64,000 nucleotides of DNA from Acidimicrobiaceae bacterium (GTDB lineage Bacteria > Actinomycetota > Acidimicrobiia > Acidimicrobiales > RAAP-2), in contig PMOQ01000034.1 of the NCBI GenBank assembly GCA_003161255.1, forward strand, positions 1 through 64,000, given 5' to 3'. Within the stretch, counting starts at the first letter, position 1, and every line of letters starts with the position of its first letter. Of the stretch, positions 51,035 through 61,217 are shown in pieces. Under the pieces are notes generated by a model that did not search any database, was not told the origin of the DNA, and saw nothing but the letters and a program-made list of their open reading frames with translations. The translations under genes were made by a program, and so were the position numbers.

Positions 51035-51784
51035 ATGTCGGGTCACTCCAAGTGGGCCACCACCAAGTACCGAAAGGGCGCGCAAGACAAGGCGCGGGCG
51101 AAGATCTTTGCCAAGCTCATCCGCCAGGTAGAAGTGGCGGCGCGCGAGGGCGGCAGTGACATGAACGCCAATGCCGGACTGCGCACCATGTACCAAAAGG
51201 CCCGCGACGCTTCTGTCCCTCTCGACACGATTGAACGGGCCATCAAGCGGGGTAGCGGGGAACTCGAGGGAGTCCGCTACGAAGCGGTCAACTACGAGGG
51301 GTACGCCCCCGGCGGCGTGGCAGTGATCGTCGAGACCTTGACCGACAACCGGAACCGCACCGGTGCCGAGGTGCGCAACCTCTTCAGTCGCAACGGGGGA
51401 TCCATGGCCGAACCCGGCGCGGTGAGTTGGCAGTTCGAGCGCAAGGGAATGGTGGAACTACCCCGTGCGCTCGACGAGGACCGGATCATGGAGGTGGCCA
51501 TGGAGGCGGGCGCCGAGGATCTCACCGACGATGGGGAGTTCTGGGTGGTGACCTGCGCACCCCAGGACCTGGCCGCCGTGCGAGGAGCCCTGGAGGAGGC
51601 CGGCCTCACACCCGTCTCGGCCGAGCTGTCCCTCGTTGCCACATCGACCGTCGCCATCGACGATGAGGCCGAGGCCAAGAGGATCTTGCGACTTCTCGAA
51701 TCGATCGACGACCACGACGACGTGCAGAACGTGCACGCCAATTACGACATTCCCGACGCAGTGCTCGCCGGCTTCGACGACTGA
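51035..51784 (+). CDS. yebC: YebC/PmpR-family regulator or translation factor
   Basis: The 249-residue protein starts MSGHSKWATTKYRKGAQDKARAKIFAKLIRQ, the diagnostic N-terminus, and has PLDTIERAIKRGSG, YEGYAPGGVAVIVETLTDNRNRT and a C-terminal segment with ANYDIPDAVL. YebC proteins were described as transcription regulators and more recently as factors that relieve ribosome stalling. Purine-rich GGAGAGGGAGA precedes the ATG. Its position before ruvC is conserved in actinobacteria. Confidence 0.95.
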   Translation: MSGHSKWATTKYRKGAQDKARAKIFAKLIRQVEVAAREGGSDMNANAGLRTMYQKARDASVPLDTIERAIKRGSGELEGVRYEAVNYEGYAPGGVAVIVETLTDNRNRTGAEVRNLFSRNGGSMAEPGAVSWQFERKGMVELPRALDEDRIMEVAMEAGAEDLTDDGEFWVVTCAPQDLAAVRGALEEAGLTPVSAELSLVATSTVAIDDEAEAKRILRLLESIDDHDDVQNVHANYDIPDAVLAGFDD

Positions 51785-51802
51785 GATCCCGGAGCACCGA
51801 AA

Positions 51803-53758
51803 GTGGACGGGGGGAGCGCTGGCCCCGCAGAGTTCTTCCCGTCTTCGGTTCCGCCGCCCAGGGCTCGGCGCCCGTCGCGGTCTCGTCCCGTCGCCGGGTC
51901 GGCGCCCGGGCCACCACCAACGGCTCGGGATTCCTCGGTGGGCCCGGCGACCTTGACGACCCGACGGGCCGCCATCAACGACGCCCCTCTCGTGGCGTCG
52001 CCGGTGCCGGGTCGAGACAAAGGAGGCGGGGACTCAAGTTGGTCGGTGGCGGCGCGGATCGTGCCGGTGCTCGTGGTTGTGGTGGCCGCACTGTTCGGGC
52101 TGGTGCTGCGGACCTGGCTGTTGGCGCACCTCGTGTTGTTCGGTGACGAGGCGGTGGTAGGTCTCATGAGCCAGGCGATCGTCGCTGGCCACCCGACCAC
52201 CTTTTACTGGGGGCAGCACTACGGCGGGGTGGAGCCCTATGTGGTGAGCGCCCTGTTCAAGTTCAGCGACGGTCCACTGGCCCTGAACGCCTCGGCGGCC
52301 CTCTTGGCCGGTGTGGCGACCTTCCTCGTGGCCGGCATCGTCAAGGAAACGACGGGCAACGGCCGGCTGGCCGCGCTGGCGGGCGCCCTGGCCTGGGTTT
52401 GGCCGTATGCCGCCGTATGGAACTCGGTACGCGAGATTGGATTCCGCGGGGCCACGCTGTGTTGCGGGCTGGTGCTCGTGCTGTGTGCGCTCAAGATCCA
52501 CCGCGGTCGGTCGGGCCCGGTGAGTTTTGTCGTCTTGGGCGTGGCCGCCGGCCTCGGGTGGTGGGCGTCCCCTGAGATCGTCTACTTCGCCCTCCCGACA
52601 GCGGTGTTGTTGGTGGCCTCGTGGCGCCGCCTGTTCGGCGACTTGGATCGACCGGGGGGGCTCCAACTCGCTCCGGTGTTTTTGGCTGTGGGCGGCGCGG
52701 TGGTTGGCGCCCTCCCGTGGATCTACACCAACGCCCGTTCGGACTTTGCGTCCCTTCGCCCGGGCGTCATCCCCCCGGCCACCGTCGACTATGGCGGCCG
52801 CCTGTCAGTGTTCTTCCACGACGTCCTGCCAATGCAGCTGGGAGTGCGAGCCGTGCCGGGCGGCAACTGGGTGGGGGGCAACCGGGTCGGCCCGGTCCTC
52901 TACGCCGTCGCCGTGGTCCTCGTGCTCGCGGCACTGGCTCGCATTGCCCTCGTGAGCGTCGGGGCCGGACGCCGGGCCGCGCCACTGTTCGCGCCGGCAT
53001 TGGGCGTCATGGCCTTTCCGTTTTTGTACTCGGCCTTTCCCACCGCCAGCGCCTGGGTCGACGGTCGCTACGGCGTCTATCTCGCACCCCTGATTGTCGT
53101 CATGATGGCCGCCGCCCTGGCCGGGCCGGCCCTGGTCCCAGCGGTGGTGCCCGACGGCGGGGGACTGCACTCGCCGTCCTCGTACTCCGACGGCGTCCCT
53201 CGGAGTCCGCGCGGCCCCCGACGCCGCACCGTGGTCGGTCCGCTGGGGCTGGTCGGTGCCTCCCTTTTGGTTCTCGCCTCAGGGGCGACGACCGCGGCGG
53301 CGGCCCACCTGGGAGCGGGTGTGCCTCTCAATCCGGCGCACCTGCTCAGCGGATGGTCTGATCCTGATGCGCCGGCCCGCCAGGTCGTCGCATCGATGCA
53401 GGCCCAACACATCGATGACGCCTACGGGGATTACTGGACGTCCTACGTGCTCGATTTCCTCGCCCCGGGCCGCGTCGCGGTCAGCCCGTCGCCGGCGGAT
53501 TTCGACCGCTGGCCGGTGCTGGCGGCCCGGGTGGCCGCATCGCCCCGGCCGGCCTGGCTCTTCTTCGCGCCGGGGGAGAGTGCCCAGGCGGCCCAGGTCT
53601 TCGCCAACCCGTCACCGGGACCGGGGGGCTACACCCAAGCGGCCTTCGAGGCGCTCCTGCACGCGCAGGGAGTGCCCTACCGGGTGGTCCACCTGGGCGT
53701 CCTCGACGCGGTCCTCCCGGCCGGCAAGGTGACGTTCCCCCCGCCACCGCCGGGCTGA
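51803..53758 (+). CDS. GT-C-fold membrane glycosyltransferase-like protein
   Basis: The 651-residue protein has a disordered Pro/Arg/Ser-rich start (about 75 residues) and then about ten membrane helices. The first periplasmic loop has an acidic motif FGDEAVVGLMSQAI and FYWGQHYGGVEPYV, resembling the DE/ED catalytic site of ArnT/PMT-type (GT39/GT83) polyprenyl-phosphate sugar transferases. A soluble C-terminal region (about 520-640) follows. Sugar donor and acceptor are unknown. The first GTG (51803, behind GGAG) was taken as the start, but a later start is possible because the N-terminus is low-complexity. Confidence 0.65.
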   Translation: MDGGSAGPAEFFPSSVPPPRARRPSRSRPVAGSAPGPPPTARDSSVGPATLTTRRAAINDAPLVASPVPGRDKGGGDSSWSVAARIVPVLVVVVAALFGLVLRTWLLAHLVLFGDEAVVGLMSQAIVAGHPTTFYWGQHYGGVEPYVVSALFKFSDGPLALNASAALLAGVATFLVAGIVKETTGNGRLAALAGALAWVWPYAAVWNSVREIGFRGATLCCGLVLVLCALKIHRGRSGPVSFVVLGVAAGLGWWASPEIVYFALPTAVLLVASWRRLFGDLDRPGGLQLAPVFLAVGGAVVGALPWIYTNARSDFASLRPGVIPPATVDYGGRLSVFFHDVLPMQLGVRAVPGGNWVGGNRVGPVLYAVAVVLVLAALARIALVSVGAGRRAAPLFAPALGVMAFPFLYSAFPTASAWVDGRYGVYLAPLIVVMMAAALAGPALVPAVVPDGGGLHSPSSYSDGVPRSPRGPRRRTVVGPLGLVGASLLVLASGATTAAAAHLGAGVPLNPAHLLSGWSDPDAPARQVVASMQAQHIDDAYGDYWTSYVLDFLAPGRVAVSPSPADFDRWPVLAARVAASPRPAWLFFAPGESAQAAQVFANPSPGPGGYTQAAFEALLHAQGVPYRVVHLGVLDAVLPAGKVTFPPPPPG

Positions 53759-53792
53759 CCCGAGGTCCCCCACCAGGCCGCGGCCCCTGCGA

Positions 53793-53798
53793 TAGAGT
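53793..53798 (+). promoter_or_regulatory. -10 box TAGAGT, leaderless start of ruvC
   Basis: TAGAGT ends 7 nt before the ATG at 53806; no Shine-Dalgarno is seen. Confidence 0.4.
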
Positions 53799-53805
53799 CG
53801 AACGC

Positions 53806-54390
53806 ATGTTCGTGATGGGTGTCGATCCGGGCCTGTCCCGTTGCGGCTACGGCCTGGTCGGTTCCGACGACGGGGCCGGGCTGGTCGCCGTGTGCGCCGG
53901 GGTGATCGAGACCGATCCCGAGGCCCCGCTCCCCGAGCGGCTCTTCATCGTCCACCAAGAGCTGCGCGCCCTGTTCTTCGAGCACCGACCCGATGCCGTT
54001 GCCGTCGAACGGGTCTTCTTCCAGGTCAACGCCCGTACCGCCATGTCGGTGGGTCAGGCCAGCGGACTGGCGCTGGTCGCCGCGGCCGAACTCGGCTGTG
54101 AGGTGGCCCAGTACACCTCCAACGAGGTGAAGCAGGCCCTGGTCGGCTACGGCAGTGCCACCAAGGAGCAGATGCAAAAGATGGTGGCCAAAGTGCTCCG
54201 CCTCGCCGAGGTGCCCCGCCCACCCGACGTGGCCGACGCCCTGGCCCTGGCGGCCTGCCATCTGAGCACCTTGCCGTTGCGCCGGGCGGTCGACGCCGCC
54301 CGGGCCCGCTCCGGCCCGGTCGCAGCACCCGGTGCCGCGTTGGCGGCCGCGCTCAACCGGGCCGACGCCGCGGCGGGAGCCCGCCGGTGA
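53806..54390 (+). CDS. ruvC: Holliday-junction endonuclease RuvC
   Basis: The 194-residue RNase H-fold nuclease has catalytic acids Asp7 (GVDPGLSRCGYG), Glu68 (AVERVFF), Asp141 and Asp144 (PPDVADALALA). It cuts Holliday junctions after branch migration by RuvAB. The C-terminal 25 residues are Ala/Pro-rich and probably disordered. It is the first gene of a tight ruvC-ruvA-ruvB operon with 4-nt overlaps. Confidence 0.96.
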   Translation: MFVMGVDPGLSRCGYGLVGSDDGAGLVAVCAGVIETDPEAPLPERLFIVHQELRALFFEHRPDAVAVERVFFQVNARTAMSVGQASGLALVAAAELGCEVAQYTSNEVKQALVGYGSATKEQMQKMVAKVLRLAEVPRPPDVADALALAACHLSTLPLRRAVDAARARSGPVAAPGAALAAALNRADAAAGARR

Positions 54391-54980
54391 TCGGATCACT
54401 GCGGGGAACGCTCGCGGCCCGCACGGGCCAGACCGAGATCGTCGTCGACGTCGGCGGGGTCGGCTACCGGGTGTCGGTGACCACGCGGACTGCCGCTTCA
54501 CTGCGAGCAAACGGCTCGGATGTTTTCCTCCACGTCCACACCCACGTGCGCGAGGACGCCCTCGTCCTCTACGGCTTCGTCCACGATGATGAACGGCGGT
54601 GCTTCGAGGCGCTCCTCGGGGCCCACGGGGTCGGCCCGACCCTCGCCCTGGCCGTGCTCTCGGCACTTTCGCCGGCGGCCCTGTCGACCGCGGTGATCGA
54701 AGACGACGTCGAAACCCTCTGCGCCGTGCCCGGGGTCGGCCGCAAGACGGCGGCGCGGCTCCTGATCGACCTGAAGAGCCGCCTCGACCTGCCGGACCTG
54801 TCCGGCGTTGGCCCCGTGCCTGAATCGGGGACCCGGTCGGCCCGCTCCGAAGCCCGGGCGGCCCTGGTCGAGCTGGGGTACGGCCCAGACGAGATTCGCC
54901 GGGCCATCGAGGGGCTCCACGAAGAGCTCGGGGTCGAAGAGATGCTCCGGCTGGCCCTACGTGAGCTGGCCGCCCGATGA
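54387..54980 (+). CDS. ruvA: Holliday-junction branch-migration protein RuvA
   Basis: The 197-residue protein has an OB-fold start [31 protein letters not shown], helix-hairpin-helix motifs ([31 protein letters not shown]) and the C-terminal RuvB-binding three-helix domain ([19 protein letters not shown]). RuvA binds the four-way junction and loads RuvB. The GTG start overlaps the ruvC stop, and the stop overlaps the ruvB ATG. Confidence 0.95.
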   Translation: MIGSLRGTLAARTGQTEIVVDVGGVGYRVSVTTRTAASLRANGSDVFLHVHTHVREDALVLYGFVHDDERRCFEALLGAHGVGPTLALAVLSALSPAALSTAVIEDDVETLCAVPGVGRKTAARLLIDLKSRLDLPDLSGVGPVPESGTRSARSEARAALVELGYGPDEIRRAIEGLHEELGVEEMLRLALRELAAR

Positions 54981-56056
54981 GCCCAAGAGCCCGGCGCGAG
55001 ATGCTCGCGTCCACAGAGACCGTCGACGGCGGCGGAGCCGACGAGCCGGTGCCCCGGGCGGTCGACCCGGTTGGAGCCCCGGTCGACGAGGTCGAAGAGG
55101 CGGGCTTGCGGCCCCGCACACTCGAGGAGTTCGTCGGCCAGTCCCAGCTGGTGGAGCACTTGGGCATCGTCTTGCAGGCGGCGCGACGGCGTCGTCAGCC
55201 CGTAGACCATCTGCTCTTCGCTGGGCCACCGGGCCTGGGCAAGACCTCGCTGGCCGGGATCGTGGCCGCTGAGATGGGCGTGGGGTTCCGGGTGACCTCG
55301 GGCCCGGTCCTCGCCCGGGCGGGTGACCTCGCCGCTTTGTTGACCGACCTCCAAGAGGGCGACGTGCTGTTTATCGACGAGATCCATCGCCTGCACCATT
55401 CGGTCGAAGAGATCCTCTATCCGGCCATGGAGGACGCCAAGCTCGACATCCTCATCGGCAAGGGACCGACGGCGCGATCGATCCGACTCGACTTGCCGCG
55501 CTTCACGTTGATCGGCGCTACTACCCGGACCGGGTTGGTGGCCGGACCCTTGCGGGACCGTTTCGGTTTCGTGGGCCGACTCGATCTCTACGATCCCGTC
55601 GAGCTGCAGACCATCGTCGAGCGTTCCGCACGCATCCTCGGAGTCGCAGTCGACGGACCGGGTGCTGCCCGCATCGCCGAGCGCTCCCGCGGGACGCCGA
55701 GGGTGGCGAACCGACTGCTCCGGCGGGTGCGCGACTTCGTCGAGGTCCGAGGTGACGGGGTCATCACCGGGGTGAGCGCCGAAGAAGGGCTGGTGCTCTT
55801 CGGGGTGGACGAACTCGGGCTCGACAAGGTCGACCGGGCCATTCTCGACGCACTCTGCCGACGCTTCAACGGCCAACCGGTGGGACTGACCACCTTGTCG
55901 CAGTGCATTGGTGAGGAGCCCGACACCCTCGAGGACGCCTACGAGCCCTTCTTGCTCCAACAGGGTCTGATCCAGCGCACGCCCCGAGGCCGGGTGGCCA
56001 CCCAACGGGCCTGGGACCACCTGGGCCACACGCCAGACGGGCCCGCCTTGTTCTAA
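54977..56056 (+). CDS. ruvB: Holliday-junction helicase RuvB
   Basis: The 359-residue AAA+ motor has Walker A GPPGLGKT (83-90), Walker [10 protein letters not shown] (132-140), sensor 1 [19 protein letters not shown] and the C-terminal winged helix ([21 protein letters not shown]). A 40-residue acidic N-terminal extension precedes the conserved [12 protein letters not shown]. RuvB drives branch migration with RuvA. Its TAA overlaps the convergent histidine-kinase stop by 4 nt. Confidence 0.96.
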   Translation: MSPRARREMLASTETVDGGGADEPVPRAVDPVGAPVDEVEEAGLRPRTLEEFVGQSQLVEHLGIVLQAARRRRQPVDHLLFAGPPGLGKTSLAGIVAAEMGVGFRVTSGPVLARAGDLAALLTDLQEGDVLFIDEIHRLHHSVEEILYPAMEDAKLDILIGKGPTARSIRLDLPRFTLIGATTRTGLVAGPLRDRFGFVGRLDLYDPVELQTIVERSARILGVAVDGPGAARIAERSRGTPRVANRLLRRVRDFVEVRGDGVITGVSAEEGLVLFGVDELGLDKVDRAILDALCRRFNGQPVGLTTLSQCIGEEPDTLEDAYEPFLLQQGLIQRTPRGRVATQRAWDHLGHTPDGPALF

Positions 56057-57897
56057 ACGCCGGGCCGAACGGCGCCGCGCTCTACAAATTTCGCACCCGC
56101 CACCACTCCGCGCTGCACCGTCCGGGGGCGGGCATGGGCCAGGGGCAGGTAGACCCGGAAGGTGGTCGACCACCCCGGGGTGTCGACGATCTCGATTGTG
56201 CCCCCGTGGACCTCGACAACCGTCTTGGCGATAGCCAGCCCCAGTCCGCTGCCCGGGATCCCCTGGTCGGCCGTGCTGGCCAAGCGGTAGAAGCGCTCGA
56301 AGAGCTGGGGACGTTCGGCCACCGGGATCCCCGGGCCGTTGTCGAGCACCTCGAGGCACGCGAGCTGAGCGAGATGGCTCACCCGGACCTCGACCCGTCC
56401 CCCGGCCGGATTGAATTTCACGGCATTGGAAAGCAGGTTGGCCAGCAATTGGTGGAGCCGTGAGACGTCGCAGCGGACGAGGACAGCACCCTTTGTCACG
56501 AGGGTGAGGGTGATGTGACTGGCTGCCGCCGTCGCCGTCATGACCTCGACCGCGTCGGCGGCCAGCGCGCAGAGGTCGGTATCGACGAAGATCACTTGTA
56601 ATTGATGCCCACCCCCGGGGTTGTCCAAGAGGTCCTGGGTGACGGCGAGGAGCTGGTTGGAGCTCCGGTCGATGGTGTTCAACATGCGGGCCTGCTCGTC
56701 GGTCAACGACGTCTTGTCGTCGAGGAGGAGCTCGATGAAGCCGCGAATCGCCGTCAAAGGGGTGCGCAACTCGTGAGAAACGGTGGCGACCACGTTGTCT
56801 TTGATCTGGGCGAGTTCGCGGAGGCGGTTGTTCTGCTCGACGAGGATCTCGGTCGCTTCGCGCTGCACCGTGTGCAGTCGTTCGCGCTCGCCCTCGAGAT
56901 GCTCGCGCTCGGTGACGTCGTGGGCGACGATGACGAAGCCGCACTGATTGTCGACGCCGCGCTGGGGGGTGATGGTCACCGCACAGCGGCGACGGTTGCC
57001 GTCTCTTCGCACGAAGGTCCAAATGGATTCCTCGGCGACCCCCACCGACATGCCCGACTCAACCATGTGCGCCAACACACCTTGACGAGCCGCGAGTTCC
57101 TTGCGGTCGATGAACTCGCGCTGTCCCACCACCTGGCTGGCTGTGTAGCCGAACATGCGCTCGGCGCCGGCCGAAAAGAAACGGACGATGCCGCGGTGGT
57201 CGGTCCCGATCACCGCCGTCTCGGTCGCCGCATCGAGCAACGAGTCCATCTGTTCGCGCGCCTGGAGGGCTTGCCGGGCGTTCTCCTGGGCGAGCAGAGA
57301 CTGCTCGGCCATGTCGGCCACATAGGCCCGGTCCCGCCCAACCATGGCGAGAAATGAGAATGAGACCAAGGAAAGCACCACAGTGGTCACGATGGCCAAC
57401 CGCCACTCCGAGCTGGGATAGGCGGGGGGACCGATGAGCACGATCGGGATCACCATCGCCGCCACCACCGCGCAGAGACCGGCGATCAGGGGGGTCCGCC
57501 GCCCGTAGAAGGCCAGCCAGATGATGGGCAAGAAGAACAGCGCCACCAGTCCGGACGACGTTCCGCCCTGGGCGTCGCGCAGCAACGCGATCACGCCCAC
57601 GTAGGCGATCGGCACGATGGGCCAGAACCACTGCGGCATGTGCCGCCACGGCAGAAAGACGGCCAGGGTCGTGAGGGCGAAGAACATGGTCCCGGTCACG
57701 AGGATCTCGACCGTGCGCTGATGGGGGAACGGGATCAGGGCGGCCAGCACCGAGAGGGCGCCGACGGCGGCAAACACCGGGATGCGTTGACGGACCGTGC
57801 CGTAGAAGCCGGGGGGGTAGGCCGACCCTCCCCGCATGCGTTCGAGGGCCACCGCTGGGTCGAGGATTGGTCCCCCCGAGCGGTTCCCGTTCATCAT
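56053..57897 (-). CDS. Membrane PAS-domain sensor histidine kinase
   Basis: The 614-residue protein has six to seven N-terminal membrane helices (about 40-185), a short coiled coil (190-222), a PAS domain (about 222-330, with [15 protein letters not shown] and PAC-like [15 protein letters not shown]), and the kinase core. The H-box is [12 protein letters not shown] with His375; the N-box is [10 protein letters not shown], with G-boxes DNGPGIP and [10 protein letters not shown]. It would sense a membrane or redox-type signal and phosphorylate the response regulator whose stop overlaps its ATG by 4 nt. The first of two adjacent Met codons was chosen. Signal unknown. Confidence 0.88.
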   Translation of the reverse strand: MMNGNRSGGPILDPAVALERMRGGSAYPPGFYGTVRQRIPVFAAVGALSVLAALIPFPHQRTVEILVTGTMFFALTTLAVFLPWRHMPQWFWPIVPIAYVGVIALLRDAQGGTSSGLVALFFLPIIWLAFYGRRTPLIAGLCAVVAAMVIPIVLIGPPAYPSSEWRLAIVTTVVLSLVSFSFLAMVGRDRAYVADMAEQSLLAQENARQALQAREQMDSLLDAATETAVIGTDHRGIVRFFSAGAERMFGYTASQVVGQREFIDRKELAARQGVLAHMVESGMSVGVAEESIWTFVRRDGNRRRCAVTITPQRGVDNQCGFVIVAHDVTEREHLEGERERLHTVQREATEILVEQNNRLRELAQIKDNVVATVSHELRTPLTAIRGFIELLLDDKTSLTDEQARMLNTIDRSSNQLLAVTQDLLDNPGGGHQLQVIFVDTDLCALAADAVEVMTATAAASHITLTLVTKGAVLVRCDVSRLHQLLANLLSNAVKFNPAGGRVEVRVSHLAQLACLEVLDNGPGIPVAERPQLFERFYRLASTADQGIPGSGLGLAIAKTVVEVHGGTIEIVDTPGWSTTFRVYLPLAHARPRTVQRGVVAGAKFVERGAVRPGV

Positions 57898-58589
57898 CGC
57901 GCGGCGCGGTAGCGGTAGCCGAAGCCCCGCACGGTCTCGAGCGGCGACTCGTCGGGGTCGTCCCAATCCAGCTTGCGCCGCAGCCGCAAGACGGCGTACT
58001 TCACCCGGGCCGGGGCCAGCCCCGACGGGTCGTCCCAGGCCAATTCGATCAGTTGGTCGGCCGAGAGGATCTGGCCGGCGTGGCGGACGAGGGCCGAGAG
58101 CAGGCGGTATTCGGTCGGCGTCAAAAGGACCGATTGGCCGCCCACGCTCACCTGCTGGTGGGCGAAGTCGACCTGCACCGAGCCGTCGTCGAACATGGCC
58201 CGGGGGGTCGTGTTGGCCACCTGCCGGCGGCGGATGGCCTGCAGGCGGGCCAGCAGCTCGACCCGGCTGAATGGTTTGGTGAGGTAGTCGTCGGCCCCGG
58301 CGTTGAGCCCCCGGACCTTGTCCTGCTCTGAGGAACGGGCGGTCAGCACGAGTACCGGGGCGTCGCTCATGTCCCGGATGCGTTCGAGGACCTGCCACCC
58401 GTCGAGGTCGGGGAGGCCCACGTCGAGAATGACCAGGTCCGGCCGGGCCTGGTGGAAGATCCGCAAACCGTCGCGCCCGTTGGTCGCCTCGGTGACGGTG
58501 TAGCCCTCGCGGTCGAGCAGAGCGCGCAGCAATTGCCGAATATCGGCATCGTCTTCGATCGCGAGAATCGATGTGACGCCGTCACGCAC
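57894..58589 (-). CDS. OmpR/PhoB-family response regulator
   Basis: The 231-residue protein has a receiver domain with acidic pocket Asp13/Asp14, phospho-acceptor Asp56 (LVILDVGLPDLDGW), Thr in VLTARSS and Lys105 (YLTKPF). A winged-helix output domain follows (LTPTEYRLLSALVRHAGQ, VKYAVLRLRRKL, ETVRGFGYRYR). It is encoded upstream of and overlapping its cognate kinase. The set is inserted between ruvCAB and yajC-secDF; target genes are unknown. Confidence 0.92.
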   Translation of the reverse strand: MRDGVTSILAIEDDADIRQLLRALLDREGYTVTEATNGRDGLRIFHQARPDLVILDVGLPDLDGWQVLERIRDMSDAPVLVLTARSSEQDKVRGLNAGADDYLTKPFSRVELLARLQAIRRRQVANTTPRAMFDDGSVQVDFAHQQVSVGGQSVLLTPTEYRLLSALVRHAGQILSADQLIELAWDDPSGLAPARVKYAVLRLRRKLDWDDPDESPLETVRGFGYRYRAAR

Positions 58590-59208
58590 GCTTCACGTCT
58601 CCCAGCGCCCGAGCCGGGCCGGGGCTCTCCCGGCCGACAACTGCAACGGAGCGGCAACAACGATCCTATCCGTGGATGGCGCCAATTCCGGGGAAATCGG
58701 GCGAAGGCGGGAAAAATGGGGACGGGGGCCCGGCTCACCACCCCCGGTGCCCGGGCGAACCCGGTGGCCGGAGGTGGTGCCGTTCTCAGCCGGTCCCCGT
58801 GCTCCCCCCGGTTGGTTCCCGCCAGAACTGTCGAGCGCAGGCGAATCCGGCGAGGCCACAATTTCGGCCCTACCGGTGCCCTGGAGCACGCTTGTTGATG
58901 GGAGTATCACCCTCGGTCGGTGCAACGGCGGCGTATCCCGGTTGCGATCCGGTATTACTGTGAATGAGAGTGCAATGTGATTGCCTGGCGCCGGACTCAC
59001 GACCCGACCGGCGCTGCGACCGGGATGCCGAGGCAACCGGGGCTGCTCGGAGCGGGCGCCGGACCAAGTCGACGGGCCGATTGTGGGGCCCCGCCCACGG
59101 CGGTGCGTCGGTCGGGGGCGCCGAACGGCCCCGGTGCCCAAGGCTGTATGGTGTCGCTCCTGTGCGGGCACTAACACTGCGCCGACGCGCCCGAGGGCAC
59201 GCTCGGAC
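58590..59208. other. Long divergent intergenic region between response regulator and yajC
   Basis: The 619-nt GC-rich stretch contains promoters for both directions. Open frames on both strands show no family-like sequence. No SRP RNA, tRNA or clear riboswitch core was recognised. An AT-richer patch near 58940-58980 is a candidate promoter zone. Confidence 0.35.
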
Positions 59209-59661
59209 ATGACCCATCTTTTGACGCTCGGGCCCAGTTTGGCCGCCGCCGCCGCCAAGGCCAAGGGCAGCTCGGCCGGGTTCCTGATCTTCCTGGTGGT
59301 CATCGCCGCGGCCGGCTACTTCCTCTTGCTGCGTCCCCAGCAGCAAAAAGCCCGCAAGCAACGGGACCTGATGACGGCCATCGAGGTGGGAGACGAGGTG
59401 CTCACCGCCGGGGGCATTGTGGGCCGGGTCCTCGAGATGAACGAGGATCGGTTCACCATTCTCACCGGGGAGGCCAATGAGGAAGGCGTGGTCGAAGGGA
59501 CCCCGACCCGGTTGGTCATGGTCCGCAGCGCCATCCTCCGCAAGGTTGAACCCGCAGCCCATGCCGGGGTCGATGAGGCCGAGATGGACTACGACGAGGA
59601 GGACGACGAAGCCGACGAGGACGACACCGGCGGGAGGCCGGGGGAGGAGGCGAGCCCATGA
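59209..59661 (+). CDS. yajC: Preprotein translocase accessory subunit YajC
   Basis: The 150-residue protein has one membrane helix (AGFLIFLVVIAAAGYFLLL), the conserved RPQQQKARKQRDLM and VGDEVLTAGGIVGRVLEM, then an acidic tail (DYDEEDDEADEDD). It associates with SecDF and the Sec translocon. The ATG at 59209 fits the family start; GAGGG is 11 nt upstream. The stop overlaps the secD ATG by 4 nt. Confidence 0.92.
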   Translation: MTHLLTLGPSLAAAAAKAKGSSAGFLIFLVVIAAAGYFLLLRPQQQKARKQRDLMTAIEVGDEVLTAGGIVGRVLEMNEDRFTILTGEANEEGVVEGTPTRLVMVRSAILRKVEPAAHAGVDEAEMDYDEEDDEADEDDTGGRPGEEASP

Positions 59662-61217
59662 GCCCCCCCCAGTCACGTGCCCAGGCCAAACGGCAGCAGG
59701 GCCTGATCATCAGTCTCTTTTTGGTGGTGGTGATTGCCGTCGGTTCGCTCGGCGCGACAGTGGCGGCGAAGTGGTCGCCCCGTCTCGGCCTCGACCTGGC
59801 CGGTGGCCTCTCGGTCATCTACACGCCGGTCCACAAGACCACGCAGGCCAATCTCAACGAGACGGTCACCGTTCTGAGCAACCGGGTGAACGGGCTCGGG
59901 GTGTCCGGGGCCCAGGTCAGCACCCAAGGCGGCAACATCGCGGTGTCGGTGCCCGGGGTCAAAAACGGCCAGGCCCTGTTGCAAACGATCGGGCAGACGG
60001 CCCAGCTCTACTTCCGCCCGGTCCTGTGTGGGGCCCCGGTCTTCGCCGGTACCAAGACCAAGGGGGCGAAGCCGGTCACCGCCGCGTTGCCTACCTGCAG
60101 CGCGGCAAGCGCCACCACCAAGACGGCGCTGGCGGTCACCCAGAGCAGTACGGCAACCGCCGGCTACACCTCGCAGACCCCCAATCCCGACGAGTCCTTC
60201 GCCAGCTACCCGAGCACCCCGGCGGCGCTCGACGATCCCCTAAAGACCGTCTTGTTGCCCGAGATCCCCAACGCCGGAAGCTACGACCGTTACGTCCTCG
60301 GACCTTCCCAGTTGAACGGGCACTCCATCGGTTCGGCCGTCGCCCAGCAGGACCAGACCGGGAACTGGGTCGTGAACTACACCTTGACCGGGACCGGTTC
60401 GGGCAAGTGGGACACGGTGGCGTCCAACAACTTCCACCAGCTGCTGGCCATCGAACTCGACGGAGTGGTCCAGTCGGCCCCGCTGATCCAGCCGGGCCAG
60501 GCCACATTCAGCTCATTTGGCGGCAAGGGTGAGATCTCGGGGAGCCTCACCCAGACGCAAGCCCAGAGCCTCGCCCTCGCCATGCAGTTTGGCTCCCTGC
60601 CGGTCCGCCTCAAGCAGCAGACCGTAACGACGGTCTCGCCGACCTTGGGCAAGTCCTCGCTCAAGGCGGGGCTGTTCGCCGGGCTCGCCGGGCTGTTCTT
60701 GGTTCTCATCTATGTGATCGTCTACTACCGCTTGCTCGGGCTGGTGGTCGTCTCGGGACTGGCGGTGACCGCGGCGCTCTTGTGGTCCATCATCTCGGCT
60801 CTCGGCCATACCGCTCTGGCCCCGAGCTTCGATCTGGCCGGTGTCACGGGGATCATTGTGTCCATCGGTATCACCGTCGACTCCTACATCGTCTATTTCG
60901 AGCGACTAAAGGACGAGACCAGATCGGGGCGCACCGTGCGCACCAGCGTCGACCGCGGATTCAAGAGCGCCTGGCGTACGGTGCTGGCCGCCGACCTGGT
61001 TTCACTCGCCGCCGCGGTCGTCTTGTATCTCGTGGCAGTCGGTGACGTTCGGGGCTTCGCCTTCTTCCTCGGGCTGTCCACCCTGATGGACATCTTCATC
61101 ACGTACTTCTACACCCGACCTTTGGTCATCATTCTCGGTCGCAACGAGCGCCTCACCGAGGCCAAGATGATCGGGATCTCGACGGGTCTGGCCGTCAAAG
61201 CGGGAGCCAACGCGTGA
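59658..61217 (+). CDS. secD: Protein translocase subunit SecD
   Basis: The 519-residue RND-fold protein has the first helix LIISLFLVVVIAVGSLGA, LGLDLAGGLSVIYTP (SecD motif), a large external domain with a Thr/Ala-rich insert (about 140-185), and the C-terminal five-helix block (LKAGLFAGLAGLFLVLIYVIVYY, then ITVDSYIVYFERLKDE). It uses the proton motive force with SecF to pull secreted proteins out of the Sec channel. It overlaps secF by 4 nt. Confidence 0.94.
   Translation: MSPPQSRAQAKRQQGLIISLFLVVVIAVGSLGATVAAKWSPRLGLDLAGGLSVIYTPVHKTTQANLNETVTVLSNRVNGLGVSGAQVSTQGGNIAVSVPGVKNGQALLQTIGQTAQLYFRPVLCGAPVFAGTKTKGAKPVTAALPTCSAASATTKTALAVTQSSTATAGYTSQTPNPDESFASYPSTPAALDDPLKTVLLPEIPNAGSYDRYVLGPSQLNGHSIGSAVAQQDQTGNWVVNYTLTGTGSGKWDTVASNNFHQLLAIELDGVVQSAPLIQPGQATFSSFGGKGEISGSLTQTQAQSLALAMQFGSLPVRLKQQTVTTVSPTLGKSSLKAGLFAGLAGLFLVLIYVIVYYRLLGLVVVSGLAVTAALLWSIISALGHTALAPSFDLAGVTGIIVSIGITVDSYIVYFERLKDETRSGRTVRTSVDRGFKSAWRTVLAADLVSLAAAVVLYLVAVGDVRGFAFFLGLSTLMDIFITYFYTRPLVIILGRNERLTEAKMIGISTGLAVKAGANA

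Noticed and set aside
54569-57022. Long minus-strand frame covering ruvA, ruvB and part of the kinase
   Set aside because: It is antisense to ruvAB, its product has no recognisable motif, and it overlaps the kinase gene in a different frame.
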